A stretch of DNA of 64,000 nt from Arthrobacter glacialis (GTDB taxonomy: Bacteria > Actinomycetota > Actinomycetes > Actinomycetales > Micrococcaceae): assembly GCF_002909445.1 (NCBI RefSeq), contig NZ_PPXC01000001.1, positions 458,074 through 522,073 of the forward strand, written 5' to 3'. The notes under the pieces were generated by a model. The model was not told the origin of the DNA and did not search any database. It worked only from the letters and a program-made list of their open reading frames with translations. Both the position numbers and the translations under genes were made by a program. This document shows, one piece after another, positions 24,151 through 32,350 of this stretch (positions within the stretch are counted from its first letter, which is position 1; every line of letters begins with the position of its first letter).

Positions 24151-27078
24151 GTGGCGCTTGACCTGACGCCCGTCAAAGGGGGCGGGCAGCACCGGCTGCG
24201 CCTTGCCTTGACCATGGCATGGCGGGACATTCGCCGCCACAAGGGGCGTTCGGCATTGATTGTTGCTCTGATCGCGCTGCCCATCTTTGCCATGTCCTTC
24301 GCAGCCACGGCGGGCATGAGCACTCAGGCCACCCCAGCCGAAACTGTCGCCATGGAGCTGGGCCAGACCCAAGGGCGTTTGACAGACATGGGTGCCCAGA
24401 ACTCCACGTCAGTGCAATCCGTTCAGGGTGACCTGAGCTTCGGGCTGGGTGCCCCCGGGGTTGGGCCCGACCCCGCCTTCGCGGCGACTGCCCCCGTAGA
24501 TGCCGTACCGGCTGGCTTCACCACCATCCTTTGGCAGACAGCAACCGTCCACACGCCTGTGGGCAAGGCTCAGGTGGAGGTGCCCATCACCGTCACCGAT
24601 GTTCTCAACCCCGCCTTCACGGGCAAGTACACGCTGCTCGACGGCGTGGCACCAGCCTCCGATCGTCAAGCACTGGCAAGTCGCGGCCTCATGGAGCGAT
24701 TCGGATTGAAGCTTGGCGAGGAATTGACGACGTCGGCCGGCACCTTTGAGATTGTCGGCACCATCCGCCCCGAGCGCCAGGGTGACGGGGAGTCGTACCT
24801 ATTCCTGAGCCCAAAGCAGATCCCGGCAGCGCTAGCGGCGGAGCTGAGCCCCGCCGTCGTTTATCTTGCGGGGGACAAGTCGTTGAAATGGGCCGATGCC
24901 AAGGCCTTCAACGCTAAGGGCATCACTTTGACATCCCGCAGTCTTCTTCTGGACCCGCCCAACAAGGCGGAGCTGGGAGCCGATGCCGGGAGCATGAATG
25001 GTGACTGGCGGCAGGGCAACATGGTCACCACAATTCTGGCAGCTTCTCTCATCGGAGTCCTGGCCCTCATGGAAGTGGGGCTGCTGGCCGGCGCCGCCTT
25101 TGCGGTAGGGGCCAGAAAGCAGCAGCGCGACCTCGCCTTGCTTGCCGCATCGGGTGCGGAAAGCTCCATGGTGCGGACAACCGTTACGGCCAGCGGTTTG
25201 TGGTTGGGCTTGGCCGGCGGCATGGTGGGGGCCGTGCTGGGCAGCATTGCCGCAGCAGTGCTGGTGTTGGTGGTCCGGGGGCAGGGCAGCGCCATGTTCC
25301 CTGGCTTGCACGTCACGTGGCTGCCGGCCCTTGGCCTAGTCCTCCTGGGAGTTGTGGCAGGCCTTGTTGCGGCCATGGTGCCCGCCCGCGCCGTTGCCAG
25401 GCAAGCCACGCTGTCAGCGCTAAAATCTGGGCGGACGGCCGAGCTGCCGTCCAAGTGGACCAAGTGGGTTGGTCTGGGCTTCTTGGGGTTGGCGGCCGTG
25501 GTCATGGGAGCCGGGGCTGTAGTGAGCTTCACGGTGAGGGGGCAGGTCGACTCCTATGTGTGGTTGCCGCTCAGCTCAGGCCTCATCATTGGCGGTGCCG
25601 TGGCGCTGGTTGTTGGCCTGATTTGCTTGACGGGAAGCATCGTTGCGTTACTTACGGCCAGGACGTCCTGGCTGCCCGTTCCACTGAGACTGGCTGCCCG
25701 GGATTCGGCCCGCAACCGTGGACGCACGGTTCCGGCCGTCGCCGCAGTGCTGGCGGCAGCCACGCTGTCAGGGGCACTCATGGTGGGCACCGCCAGTGCC
25801 ATGCAGGACAGCAGCAATAACCACCAGTGGCAGTACAACCTGAACCAAACCGGCGTGCCGCTGGAATTTGTGAAAGCCAAAATCACAGACATGGGCGGTG
25901 GGGCGCAGCGGTGGGAATCACAGGGACTGGCCACCGTGAACTCCAAGGAAGCCACCAACCTCATGGTTGATGCCCTGGGCCCCGCCATCACAACCCACGT
26001 CTTGCGGGGCACGCCCGCAAACACCCAGTGCGAGTTGGACCAACAGGAACTCGCCATGGAAAACAACTCCGGGCACGAGCTGCCCAATGCCGCACCATGC
26101 CCCAAGTGGGCGCTCGCGGAACCTGCAACAAACCGCTGCGAAGTGGCGTCGGACAGGAAACCAGCAGATCTCGTTGACTGGCGTTGCACCGGGGCCATGG
26201 GCAACAGCAGCTATGGCAGCAACATCCCCGCCATTATCGCCGGAGGGGAAAAAGAACTAGCTGCCTTGTTGGGGCGGGCGCCCAGCGCCGATGCCCTGCA
26301 GACATTGCGGAGTGGCGGCATGGTCATCACCAACAAGGTCTATCTACAGCAAGACGGCACCGCGAAGGTCATCACCTTTGATCCATCGTCGCCCGGGAAC
26401 CGCGACCAAGATGTTCCCGGCACTCCCGGCAGGCAGTACATGCGACCACTCGTGACACCACTGAGTTCGCGGTCGCTGCCGGCGGTAGTGGAAGCGCCGG
26501 AGAAGAACCTTAACTTCTACGGTGTCGTTTCGCCCGAAACGGCGGCGGCCATGGACATGCCTGTGAGTGACCAGACCCTGTTGGTCACGGCACCCAAGAG
26601 CCTTAGCCAGGCGGAAACGGACCAGGTCCAATCCGCCATGGCTCCAATTTTGGGCCAGTACAACAGTGTCTTCTTTGAAAAGGGTCCCGCCGGCAACATA
26701 GCGAGCATCCTCTGGCTCATTGTTGCTGGCGGGGCCCTCATCACGCTCAGCGCAGCCGGCATTACCGCCGGTCTGGCGCTCGCCGACGGCCGTAATGACC
26801 ATGCGACCCTGGCCAGCATTGGGGCAGACACGCAGCTGCGCAAGGCCATCTCTGGTTCGCAAACGCTGATGACCGCCATGCTGGGGACAGTATTGGGCGT
26901 CTTTGCCGGGGCGGTGCCAACTATTGTGGTGTTGTCCTTGCAGCGTGGCTTCCCCATCGTCATCCCCTGGCTGCAAATAGCTGCGTTGATGATCCTGGTC
27001 CCGCTGTTCGGTGCAGCCGCCGCGTGGCTCCTCACCAAGGGCAAACTGCCCATGACGCGGAGGCAAACCCTGGTCTGA
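24151..27078 (+). CDS. FtsX-like ABC permease with two FtsX domains
   Basis: This membrane protein of about 975 residues has an N-terminal membrane helix (ALIVALIALPIFAMSFA). A large extracytoplasmic domain and a first FtsX block of about three helices follow (MVTTILAASLIGVLALMEVG onward). After a further helix region there is a second extracytoplasmic domain and a C-terminal FtsX block (SILWLIVAGGALITLSAAGI onward). The GTG at 24151 follows the ATPase stop after one base. The frame is open within the preceding gene, so a start inside that gene is unlikely. The extracytoplasmic segment near residues 625-715 has several cysteines (QCEL, APCPKW, NRCEV, DWRCTG), possibly two disulfides. Confidence 0.88.
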   Translation: MALDLTPVKGGGQHRLRLALTMAWRDIRRHKGRSALIVALIALPIFAMSFAATAGMSTQATPAETVAMELGQTQGRLTDMGAQNSTSVQSVQGDLSFGLGAPGVGPDPAFAATAPVDAVPAGFTTILWQTATVHTPVGKAQVEVPITVTDVLNPAFTGKYTLLDGVAPASDRQALASRGLMERFGLKLGEELTTSAGTFEIVGTIRPERQGDGESYLFLSPKQIPAALAAELSPAVVYLAGDKSLKWADAKAFNAKGITLTSRSLLLDPPNKAELGADAGSMNGDWRQGNMVTTILAASLIGVLALMEVGLLAGAAFAVGARKQQRDLALLAASGAESSMVRTTVTASGLWLGLAGGMVGAVLGSIAAAVLVLVVRGQGSAMFPGLHVTWLPALGLVLLGVVAGLVAAMVPARAVARQATLSALKSGRTAELPSKWTKWVGLGFLGLAAVVMGAGAVVSFTVRGQVDSYVWLPLSSGLIIGGAVALVVGLICLTGSIVALLTARTSWLPVPLRLAARDSARNRGRTVPAVAAVLAAATLSGALMVGTASAMQDSSNNHQWQYNLNQTGVPLEFVKAKITDMGGGAQRWESQGLATVNSKEATNLMVDALGPAITTHVLRGTPANTQCELDQQELAMENNSGHELPNAAPCPKWALAEPATNRCEVASDRKPADLVDWRCTGAMGNSSYGSNIPAIIAGGEKELAALLGRAPSADALQTLRSGGMVITNKVYLQQDGTAKVITFDPSSPGNRDQDVPGTPGRQYMRPLVTPLSSRSLPAVVEAPEKNLNFYGVVSPETAAAMDMPVSDQTLLVTAPKSLSQAETDQVQSAMAPILGQYNSVFFEKGPAGNIASILWLIVAGGALITLSAAGITAGLALADGRNDHATLASIGADTQLRKAISGSQTLMTAMLGTVLGVFAGAVPTIVVLSLQRGFPIVIPWLQIAALMILVPLFGAAAAWLLTKGKLPMTRRQTLV

Positions 27079-27254
27079 GCCACCGAACGAGGGACTTCCG
27101 AGCAAAATGCCGCCGTTTGACGGAATTGCCGTTCGTCGCGTCAACGCTACCTTTGACAGATTTTCATGCATGATCCGCAGCACACCGCCCGTGTGCTGCG
27201 GGTCATACTGCTACCGTCAAGTGGCCATATTTAAGTCTTAGCGTAGGGAAAATC

Positions 27255-29522
27255 ATGACACTGCCGTCACAGAGGGCCGCCGATCCGGGCGATATTCTCG
27301 TTCAGGATCCAGAGTTGCCGCCCGTGGCAGTTGATCTTGACGCTGAGGCGGAAAAGCAAAAGTGGACGCCGCTGAAGATTGCCCTTTGGGCTGCCATCGC
27401 GCTTCTGGGCGGTGTCGCGTGGGTTGTTTTGGCGGTGGTTCGCGGAGAATCCGTCAACGCCATCTGGTTTGTCTTCGCCGCAGTGTGCACCTACCTGATC
27501 GGCTACCGTTTTTACTCCAAGGTCATTGAAAAGTACCTGATCCGGCCCAATGACTTCCGGGCCACCCCGGCCGAATACAAGGCTGACGGCAAGGACTTTG
27601 TCCCCACGGACCGCAACGTGCTCTTTGGCCACCACTTTGCCGCCATTGCCGGCGCAGGTCCCTTGGTGGGGCCCATCCTTGCAGCCCAAATGGGTTACCT
27701 GCCAGGCACCATCTGGATCATTGTCGGCGTCGTCCTTGCCGGCGCCGTGCAGGACTACCTTGTTCTCTTCTTCTCCATGCGCCGCGGCGGCCGTTCCCTG
27801 GGCCAGATGGCCCGCGAAGAGCTCGGCGTCATCGGCGGCACTGCCGCACTCATCGCCACGTTGCTGATCATGATCATCATTGTGGCCGTCCTGGCGCTGG
27901 TGGTTGTCAATGCCCTGGGTGAATCCCCGTGGGGCGTGTTCTCGGTGTCCATGACCATCCCGATCGCCTTGTTCATGGGCGTATACCTGCGCTACCTGCG
28001 CCCCGGCAAGGTCATGGAAGTGTCCTTGATCGGCGTGGTGTTGCTGCTGGCAGCCATTGTGGGCGGCGGCATGGTTGCTGCCACCGAGTGGGGCGCGGCG
28101 ACCTTCCACCTGGACAGGACCACACTGGCATGGGCCGTCATCATCTACGGGTTCATTGCCGCAATCCTGCCCGTCTGGCTGCTGCTGGCACCGCGCGACT
28201 ACCTTTCCACCTTCATGAAGATCGGCACCATCGTGATGCTGGCCGGCTCCATTGTGCTGGTCCGCCCCGAAATCAACGTCCCCGCATTCAGCGAGTTCGC
28301 TGGCCGCTCGGACGGTCCGGTGTTCTCCGGATCCTTGTTCCCGTTCCTATTTGTCACCATCGCCTGCGGCGCCCTGTCCGGTTTCCACGCGTTGATTGCC
28401 TCAGGCACCACGCCCAAACTGATCGAAAAAGAGCGCCAAGCCCGCTACATCGGCTACGGCGGCATGCTCATGGAATCCTTCGTGGCCATTATGGCGCTGG
28501 TGGCTGCACTGTCGATCGACCGTGGCATCTACTTCGCCATGAACTCCTCCTCTGGAGCCACCGGCGGCACCATTGAGGGTGCGGCCGCGTTTGTGAACTC
28601 CCTAGGTCTCACGGGCGTCAGCGTTGACGCCGCCACGCTAGCCCAAACCGCGTCCGACGTCGGCGAGGAGTCCATCGTGTCCCGCACCGGCGGCGCACCA
28701 ACACTGGCAGTGGGGCTGGCCCACATCATGCAGCAGGTGGCCGGCGGCAAGGCCATGATGAGCTTCTGGTACCACTTCGCCATCATGTTTGAGGCACTGT
28801 TCATCCTGACAGCCGTGGATGCCGGAACCCGCGTGGCCCGCTTCATGCTCCAGGATTCCATTGGTAACTTCATCCCCAAGTTCAAGGACACGTCCTGGCG
28901 GCTGGGCTCGTGGATCACCACGGGCATCATGGTGGCCGGCTGGGGCGCCATCCTGATCATGGGCGTGACCGATCCGCTCGGCGGCATCAACACCTTGTTC
29001 CCGCTGTTCGGCATCGCCAACCAGCTCCTGGCCGCCATTGCGCTGGCCGTTTGCCTGACCATCGTTTCCAAGAACACGCGCATCAAGTACCTGTGGATGG
29101 TGGCGCTGCCGCTGGTCTTTGTCACAGTTGTGACAGTGGTGGCTTCCTTCCAGAAGATCTTCTCCACGGTCCCTGCTGTGGGCTACTGGGCGCAACACCT
29201 GGCGTTCAAGCAGGCGCTGGCGGACGGAAAGACCACGTTCGGCAACGCCAAGACCGTGGAAGCCATGGAAGCCGTGGTCCGCAACTCGGCCGTTCAGGGC
29301 ACCTTGTCCATCATCTTTGTGGTGCTGTCCATCATTGTGATTACGACGGCGGTCAGGGTCACCATCCGCTCCATCAAGGCAGGCGGCGGAGTCAGCAAGG
29401 AAGACCCGGCCGTTGCATCGCGCATCTTCGCGCCGGCCTCCATGGCAGCCACAGCCACGGAAAAGGCCATCCTGAAGGAATGGGCCGAATCGGGCAAGCA
29501 ACCGGTGCGGTCCGGGCACTAG
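27255..29522 (+). CDS. cstA: Carbon starvation protein CstA, peptide/pyruvate transporter
   Basis: The 755-residue protein has about 16 membrane helices. It carries CstA hallmarks: FGHHFAAIAGAGPLVGPILA, IIVGVVLAGAVQDYLVLFFS, CGALSGFHALIASGTTPKLI and FEALFILTAVDAGTRVARFM. CstA-family transporters take up peptides or pyruvate in starving cells. A cytosolic N-terminal extension of about 45 residues precedes the first helix. AGGGA lies before the ATG. The small YbdD gene follows after 2 bases, the conserved pairing of this family. The 176-bp gap upstream probably holds its promoter; I could not pick boxes with confidence. Confidence 0.95.
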   Translation: MTLPSQRAADPGDILVQDPELPPVAVDLDAEAEKQKWTPLKIALWAAIALLGGVAWVVLAVVRGESVNAIWFVFAAVCTYLIGYRFYSKVIEKYLIRPNDFRATPAEYKADGKDFVPTDRNVLFGHHFAAIAGAGPLVGPILAAQMGYLPGTIWIIVGVVLAGAVQDYLVLFFSMRRGGRSLGQMAREELGVIGGTAALIATLLIMIIIVAVLALVVVNALGESPWGVFSVSMTIPIALFMGVYLRYLRPGKVMEVSLIGVVLLLAAIVGGGMVAATEWGAATFHLDRTTLAWAVIIYGFIAAILPVWLLLAPRDYLSTFMKIGTIVMLAGSIVLVRPEINVPAFSEFAGRSDGPVFSGSLFPFLFVTIACGALSGFHALIASGTTPKLIEKERQARYIGYGGMLMESFVAIMALVAALSIDRGIYFAMNSSSGATGGTIEGAAAFVNSLGLTGVSVDAATLAQTASDVGEESIVSRTGGAPTLAVGLAHIMQQVAGGKAMMSFWYHFAIMFEALFILTAVDAGTRVARFMLQDSIGNFIPKFKDTSWRLGSWITTGIMVAGWGAILIMGVTDPLGGINTLFPLFGIANQLLAAIALAVCLTIVSKNTRIKYLWMVALPLVFVTVVTVVASFQKIFSTVPAVGYWAQHLAFKQALADGKTTFGNAKTVEAMEAVVRNSAVQGTLSIIFVVLSIIVITTAVRVTIRSIKAGGGVSKEDPAVASRIFAPASMAATATEKAILKEWAESGKQPVRSGH

Positions 29523-29524
29523 CT

Positions 29525-29725
29525 GTGGATTCGCTGCGCCGGGCTGGCGGTGCCTTGGGCGCCGTCGGCAAGTACCTCAAGGGGGTCCTGGGGGAGGACA
29601 GCTATGAGAAGTACCTTGACCACCACGGGGCCACCGGATGCGCCACAGAACCCATGACGCTCAAGGAGTTCTGGCGCGACAAAACTGACCGCCAGGACGC
29701 AAATCCGGAGGGCCGCTGCTGCTAA
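29525..29725 (+). CDS. YbdD/YjiX-family small protein (DUF466), CstA partner
   Basis: This 66-residue protein, starting at GTG, has the family pattern YEKYLDHHGATGC, then EFWRDKTDRQ and a C-terminal RCC. Small proteins of this family accompany CstA/BtsT transporters and are needed for their activity in enterobacteria. The GTG is 2 bases after the CstA stop with only a poor ribosome-binding site, so translational coupling is likely. No other in-frame start fits between the CstA stop and the conserved region. Confidence 0.85.
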   Translation: MDSLRRAGGALGAVGKYLKGVLGEDSYEKYLDHHGATGCATEPMTLKEFWRDKTDRQDANPEGRCC

Positions 29726-29749
29726 CGCGGCGATCCCTGCCGCCGACGG

Positions 29750-29805
29750 CGTGCCAAAGTGGCGGGGGTGGGTGAAATTTCATGCGCCCCCGCCACTTTG
29801 GCACG
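29750..29805. repeat. Palindrome, copy 2 of the dispersed repeat
   Basis: The 28-base arms at 29750-29777 and 29778-29805 pair with about three mismatches near the centre, which reads TGAAATTTCA. The outer part (CGTGCCAAAGTGGCGGGGG and its complement) closely matches the element at 10427-10486. It lies 24 bases after ybdD and 90 before the bpa gene, and may also end the cstA-ybdD transcript. Confidence 0.75.
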
Positions 29806-29894
29806 GCCTCGGGGAATGGTGGGGCTGTTCCTGGTTTCGTGTTCCGAGGGGAGGGCCCGGGACGGAACCGGCGCCTCCGTGAGAGACTTTCACT

Positions 29895-30557
29895 ATGACT
29901 GACAAGGCGCACACACAGGCTAAAGGTTTGGCCGGGGAGGGGAAGATCATGGACAGCATTGCACCCTCCCTGGCGGGAGGACCAGCAGGAGGACCAACGC
30001 GCTCGGGAATGCCGGATGAGTCGCTCGGCAAACCCGTGAGCGTCGCCGACATGGTTGACCAGCCAGCCAAGGTGATGCGCATTGGCACCATGGTCAAACA
30101 ACTGCTGGACGAAGTGAAAAGCGCGCCGCTCGATGATGCCGCCCGGACCCGGCTCGCTGAAATCCATGAGCGGTCCATCACCGAACTCGAGGACGGCCTG
30201 GCCCCGGAACTCGTAGCCGAACTGCACCGGCTGAGCCTGCCGTTTACCGATGAAAAGGCGCCCTCGGACGCAGAACTTCGCATTGCCCAAGCGCAGTTGG
30301 TGGGGTGGTTGGAGGGTTTGTTCCACGGCATCCAGACAGCCTTGGCGGCCCAGTCCATGGCGAACCAGCAACTTGCAGCAAGGCTGGCCATGCATCAGCT
30401 TGCCCCTGGAACAGTGATTGCCCCGGGTGTTGTGGTGGGTGAAAACGGTGAACCGCGCCGCGCTCCTGCGGGGCAGTCGGGCGTACCCATCGGCGGTTCA
30501 GGCAGTGAGCCAGCATCTGGCGATTCGGATTCCGGTGGCCCCGGACAATACCTCTGA
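29895..30557 (+). CDS. bpa: Bacterial proteasome activator Bpa (PafE)
   Basis: The 220-residue protein has the Bpa core (MVDQPAKVMRIGTMVKQLLD, LDDAARTRLAEIHERSITEL, LRIAQAQLVGWLEGLFHGIQ), a four-helix bundle that forms a dodecameric ring. The C-terminus GQYL is the HbYX-like tail that docks on the 20S proteasome and opens its gate. The N-terminal ~45 residues and the Gly/Ser-rich linker before the tail are low complexity, as in homologues. Presence implies a 20S proteasome elsewhere in the genome. GAGAG lies about 10 bases before the ATG. The gene downstream starts 5 bases after its stop. Confidence 0.92.
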   Translation: MTDKAHTQAKGLAGEGKIMDSIAPSLAGGPAGGPTRSGMPDESLGKPVSVADMVDQPAKVMRIGTMVKQLLDEVKSAPLDDAARTRLAEIHERSITELEDGLAPELVAELHRLSLPFTDEKAPSDAELRIAQAQLVGWLEGLFHGIQTALAAQSMANQQLAARLAMHQLAPGTVIAPGVVVGENGEPRRAPAGQSGVPIGGSGSEPASGDSDSGGPGQYL

Positions 30558-30562
30558 CGCGC

Positions 30563-31069
30563 ATGCTCAAGGGACTCTTCAGCGTCAACAGGCAGGCCAA
30601 GCGCGACGACGCCGACCTCGGCAAGGGTGTGTGGCGCCGCGCCCACGACAGATTCCGTCGCGGCCTTGACCGCTTCCATCAAATGCTTGAGGGATTGGCG
30701 GAGGCAGTGCCAGACGCCTCGGCGTCCACGGAAGTGGCCCGGCAATCAGCCCAAAACTATGAGGCCATGGTGCAGTTGGCCAACAGCCTTGCCGAGCTCC
30801 TGCCCGAGGTGCGCAGCATTGCCACCCAAGCCCAAACCGTGGGGCCCAGCGAAGGGATGGAGATCCCCGCAGGCAGCGGCGGGTACCTCAACGACGTCCA
30901 CCGTGAACTCTCACGTGCCGGCAATGCCCTGGCGGCAACAGCTGAAGCGCTGGCGTTGCTCCGGCTCGGCATGGGCGAGCCGTCCGGCGTCGAACGTAAA
31001 GCGGTGATCGTGCGCCAACACGTCAGCAGGGCACAGGAACTGCTGGCACGCAAGCAGTCAGGCGGGTAG
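30563..31069 (+). CDS. Uncharacterised coiled-coil protein cotranscribed with bpa; 3' end duplicated at the island edge
   Basis: The 168-residue protein is largely helical with no membrane segment. A basic N-terminus (NRQAKRDDADLGKGVWRRAH) is followed by heptad-like stretches (LANSLAELLPEVRSIATQA, ALAATAEALALLRLGMG) and a C-terminal GEPSGVERKAVIVRQHVSRA. I do not recognise a family. Five bases separate it from bpa, so a role with the proteasome activator is possible. The last ~39 codons (30951 to the stop) are repeated in diverged form at 39491-39607. Between the two copies lies the putative fucosidase island, so the present C-terminus may be a recombination product. Confidence 0.75.
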   Translation: MLKGLFSVNRQAKRDDADLGKGVWRRAHDRFRRGLDRFHQMLEGLAEAVPDASASTEVARQSAQNYEAMVQLANSLAELLPEVRSIATQAQTVGPSEGMEIPAGSGGYLNDVHRELSRAGNALAATAEALALLRLGMGEPSGVERKAVIVRQHVSRAQELLARKQSGG

Positions 31070-31084
31070 GTCCCGGGTGGGTCG

Positions 31085-32086
31085 CTAGGCCCGTTTCTGG
31101 GCCCTAGCTTGACTGACTTCGTGGATCAAGTTCTCATTCTTGACGAACCGCTCGCACTCGTCTGCCACCAAAGCGCCCAGCCGGCCGCACTCGGATCCCA
31201 GCGAACCGGCAATGTGGGGTGTAAGAAACACATTCGGCAAGGTGTAGAGCGGAGATCCGGGCGCCGGAGGCTCCGGCCACGTCACATCCAACATGGCCGT
31301 CAGGTCGGGTCGGACAGCCAAGACATCTATCAGGTCCGATTCGTTTATCAGCGCCCCGCGGGCAGTGTTGATCAGTGTGGCATCCGGTTGCATGGATTCG
31401 AGTAGGTCCCTGTTCACCATGCCGCGAGTCGCCGGTAAAAGCGGGCAGTGGATGCTGACCACCTGCGAGCTCGCGAACAATTCCTGAAGGGTGACCAATT
31501 CGACGCCGGCCGCTGTTGCCTGTTCGGTTGAAGCGTAGGGGTCGTGGGCCACCACATCGACACTGAAAGCCTGAAGGAACCTGGCCACCTGGAGTCCGAT
31601 CTCCCCCAGTGAGAGCAGGCCAACCCTGCTGCCATAGGTTCCGGCCAGGGGTGGGCGCTGTGCAAGCGCTCCAGCTCGTGCCGTTTCACGAGCAAGGACA
31701 GGGGCGCGCTTCAGGCTCAGCAGGATTTGGGCCAGCGTGAACTCGGCGACGGGAATGGCATTCGCTGCAGCGGCTGAAACTATGGGAATTTCCCGGGACC
31801 AGAAGTCGTCCGTGACGATTTCTTTGATCGATCCAGCAGCGAGAAGTACGGCCTTCAAGTTGGGGGCTGAGGCCAGGAAATTGGCGTCCAGCCTTGGGGC
31901 ACCCCAGCTGGTCAGCAGCACGTCGACGTCATTCATAAGGTCGGGGGAAGCAGCCAACTGGATTCGATTCAGTGGCGGGTGGCAAAAATCAACTGATTCC
32001 TCCAGCCGGTCCAGGACATGGCGGGGGTATACGTCCGCACGTCGATCGTCATTCATAACCAGCAGTGCACGGAGTTTTTGAGACAT
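31085..32086 (-). CDS. D-isomer-specific 2-hydroxyacid dehydrogenase-family protein
   Basis: The 333-residue protein has the catalytic Arg in LINTARGALINES, Glu in DVTWPEPPAPGSPL and His in TPHIAGSLGSE. The NAD-binding motif is atypical: VGLLSLGEIG, with Leu-Ser where the usual GxGxIG has the first Gly. The substrate is unknown; a 2-hydroxy or 2-keto acid from the imported sugar is plausible. The ATG at 32086 has GGAAGGA 5 bases upstream; an ATG at 32116 would overlap the operator. It is divergent from the GH95 operon across a promoter containing the fucose palindrome. A short stem (31084-31108) overlaps its stop codon and may act as terminator. Confidence 0.85.
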   Translation of the reverse strand: MSQKLRALLVMNDDRRADVYPRHVLDRLEESVDFCHPPLNRIQLAASPDLMNDVDVLLTSWGAPRLDANFLASAPNLKAVLLAAGSIKEIVTDDFWSREIPIVSAAAANAIPVAEFTLAQILLSLKRAPVLARETARAGALAQRPPLAGTYGSRVGLLSLGEIGLQVARFLQAFSVDVVAHDPYASTEQATAAGVELVTLQELFASSQVVSIHCPLLPATRGMVNRDLLESMQPDATLINTARGALINESDLIDVLAVRPDLTAMLDVTWPEPPAPGSPLYTLPNVFLTPHIAGSLGSECGRLGALVADECERFVKNENLIHEVSQARAQKRA

Positions 32087-32111
32087 GGCAATCCTTCCCG
32101 GTCCGATCATT

Positions 32112-32124
32112 AACATCGGATGTT
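32112..32124. promoter_or_regulatory. Operator palindrome AACATCGGATGTT in the GH95 divergent promoter
   Basis: This is identical over all 13 bases to the palindrome at 1536-1548 in the fucose catabolic promoter. It lies 26 bases upstream of the dehydrogenase ATG, and its last base overlaps the first base of a -35-like TTGACG pointing toward the GH95 operon. A regulator bound here could block both directions. Confidence 0.75.
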
Positions 32125-32170
32125 TGACGTGATTCAGGTCATGCGATAGTTTTGTGGCAACCGCTTTCCA
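32124..32170 (+). promoter_or_regulatory. GH95 operon promoter with a LacI-type operator
   Basis: TTGACG (32124-32129) and TAGTTT (32147-32152) are spaced by 17. Immediately downstream TGGCAACCGCTTTCCA (32155-32170) is a CG-centred imperfect palindrome of the kind bound by LacI-family sugar regulators. No LacI-family gene is present in the window. The remaining leader to 32350 (about 180 bases) shows no other clear element apart from AAGGAG before the start. Confidence 0.5.
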
Positions 32171-32350
32171 AGGTTAGCATTTTCGCCCTGTGAACGTCTG
32201 AATATTTCCTGTCCGGGGTGGAGTCGTCCATGGCATCGACCGCGCCGTTGCGATCAAGGCCCGACGGGGATTACCGGAGAGCAGTCCCAACGCGGGCCGG
32301 GCAACTAACAGGATCCAAACAATGGTCAACACGATTACGAAGGAGTATTC

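Noticed and set aside
27079-27254. CGAACG/CGTTCG inverted repeat after the FtsX-type permease gene as a terminator
   Set aside because: The arms are only 6 bases, widely separated, and not followed by a T run; too weak to annotate.
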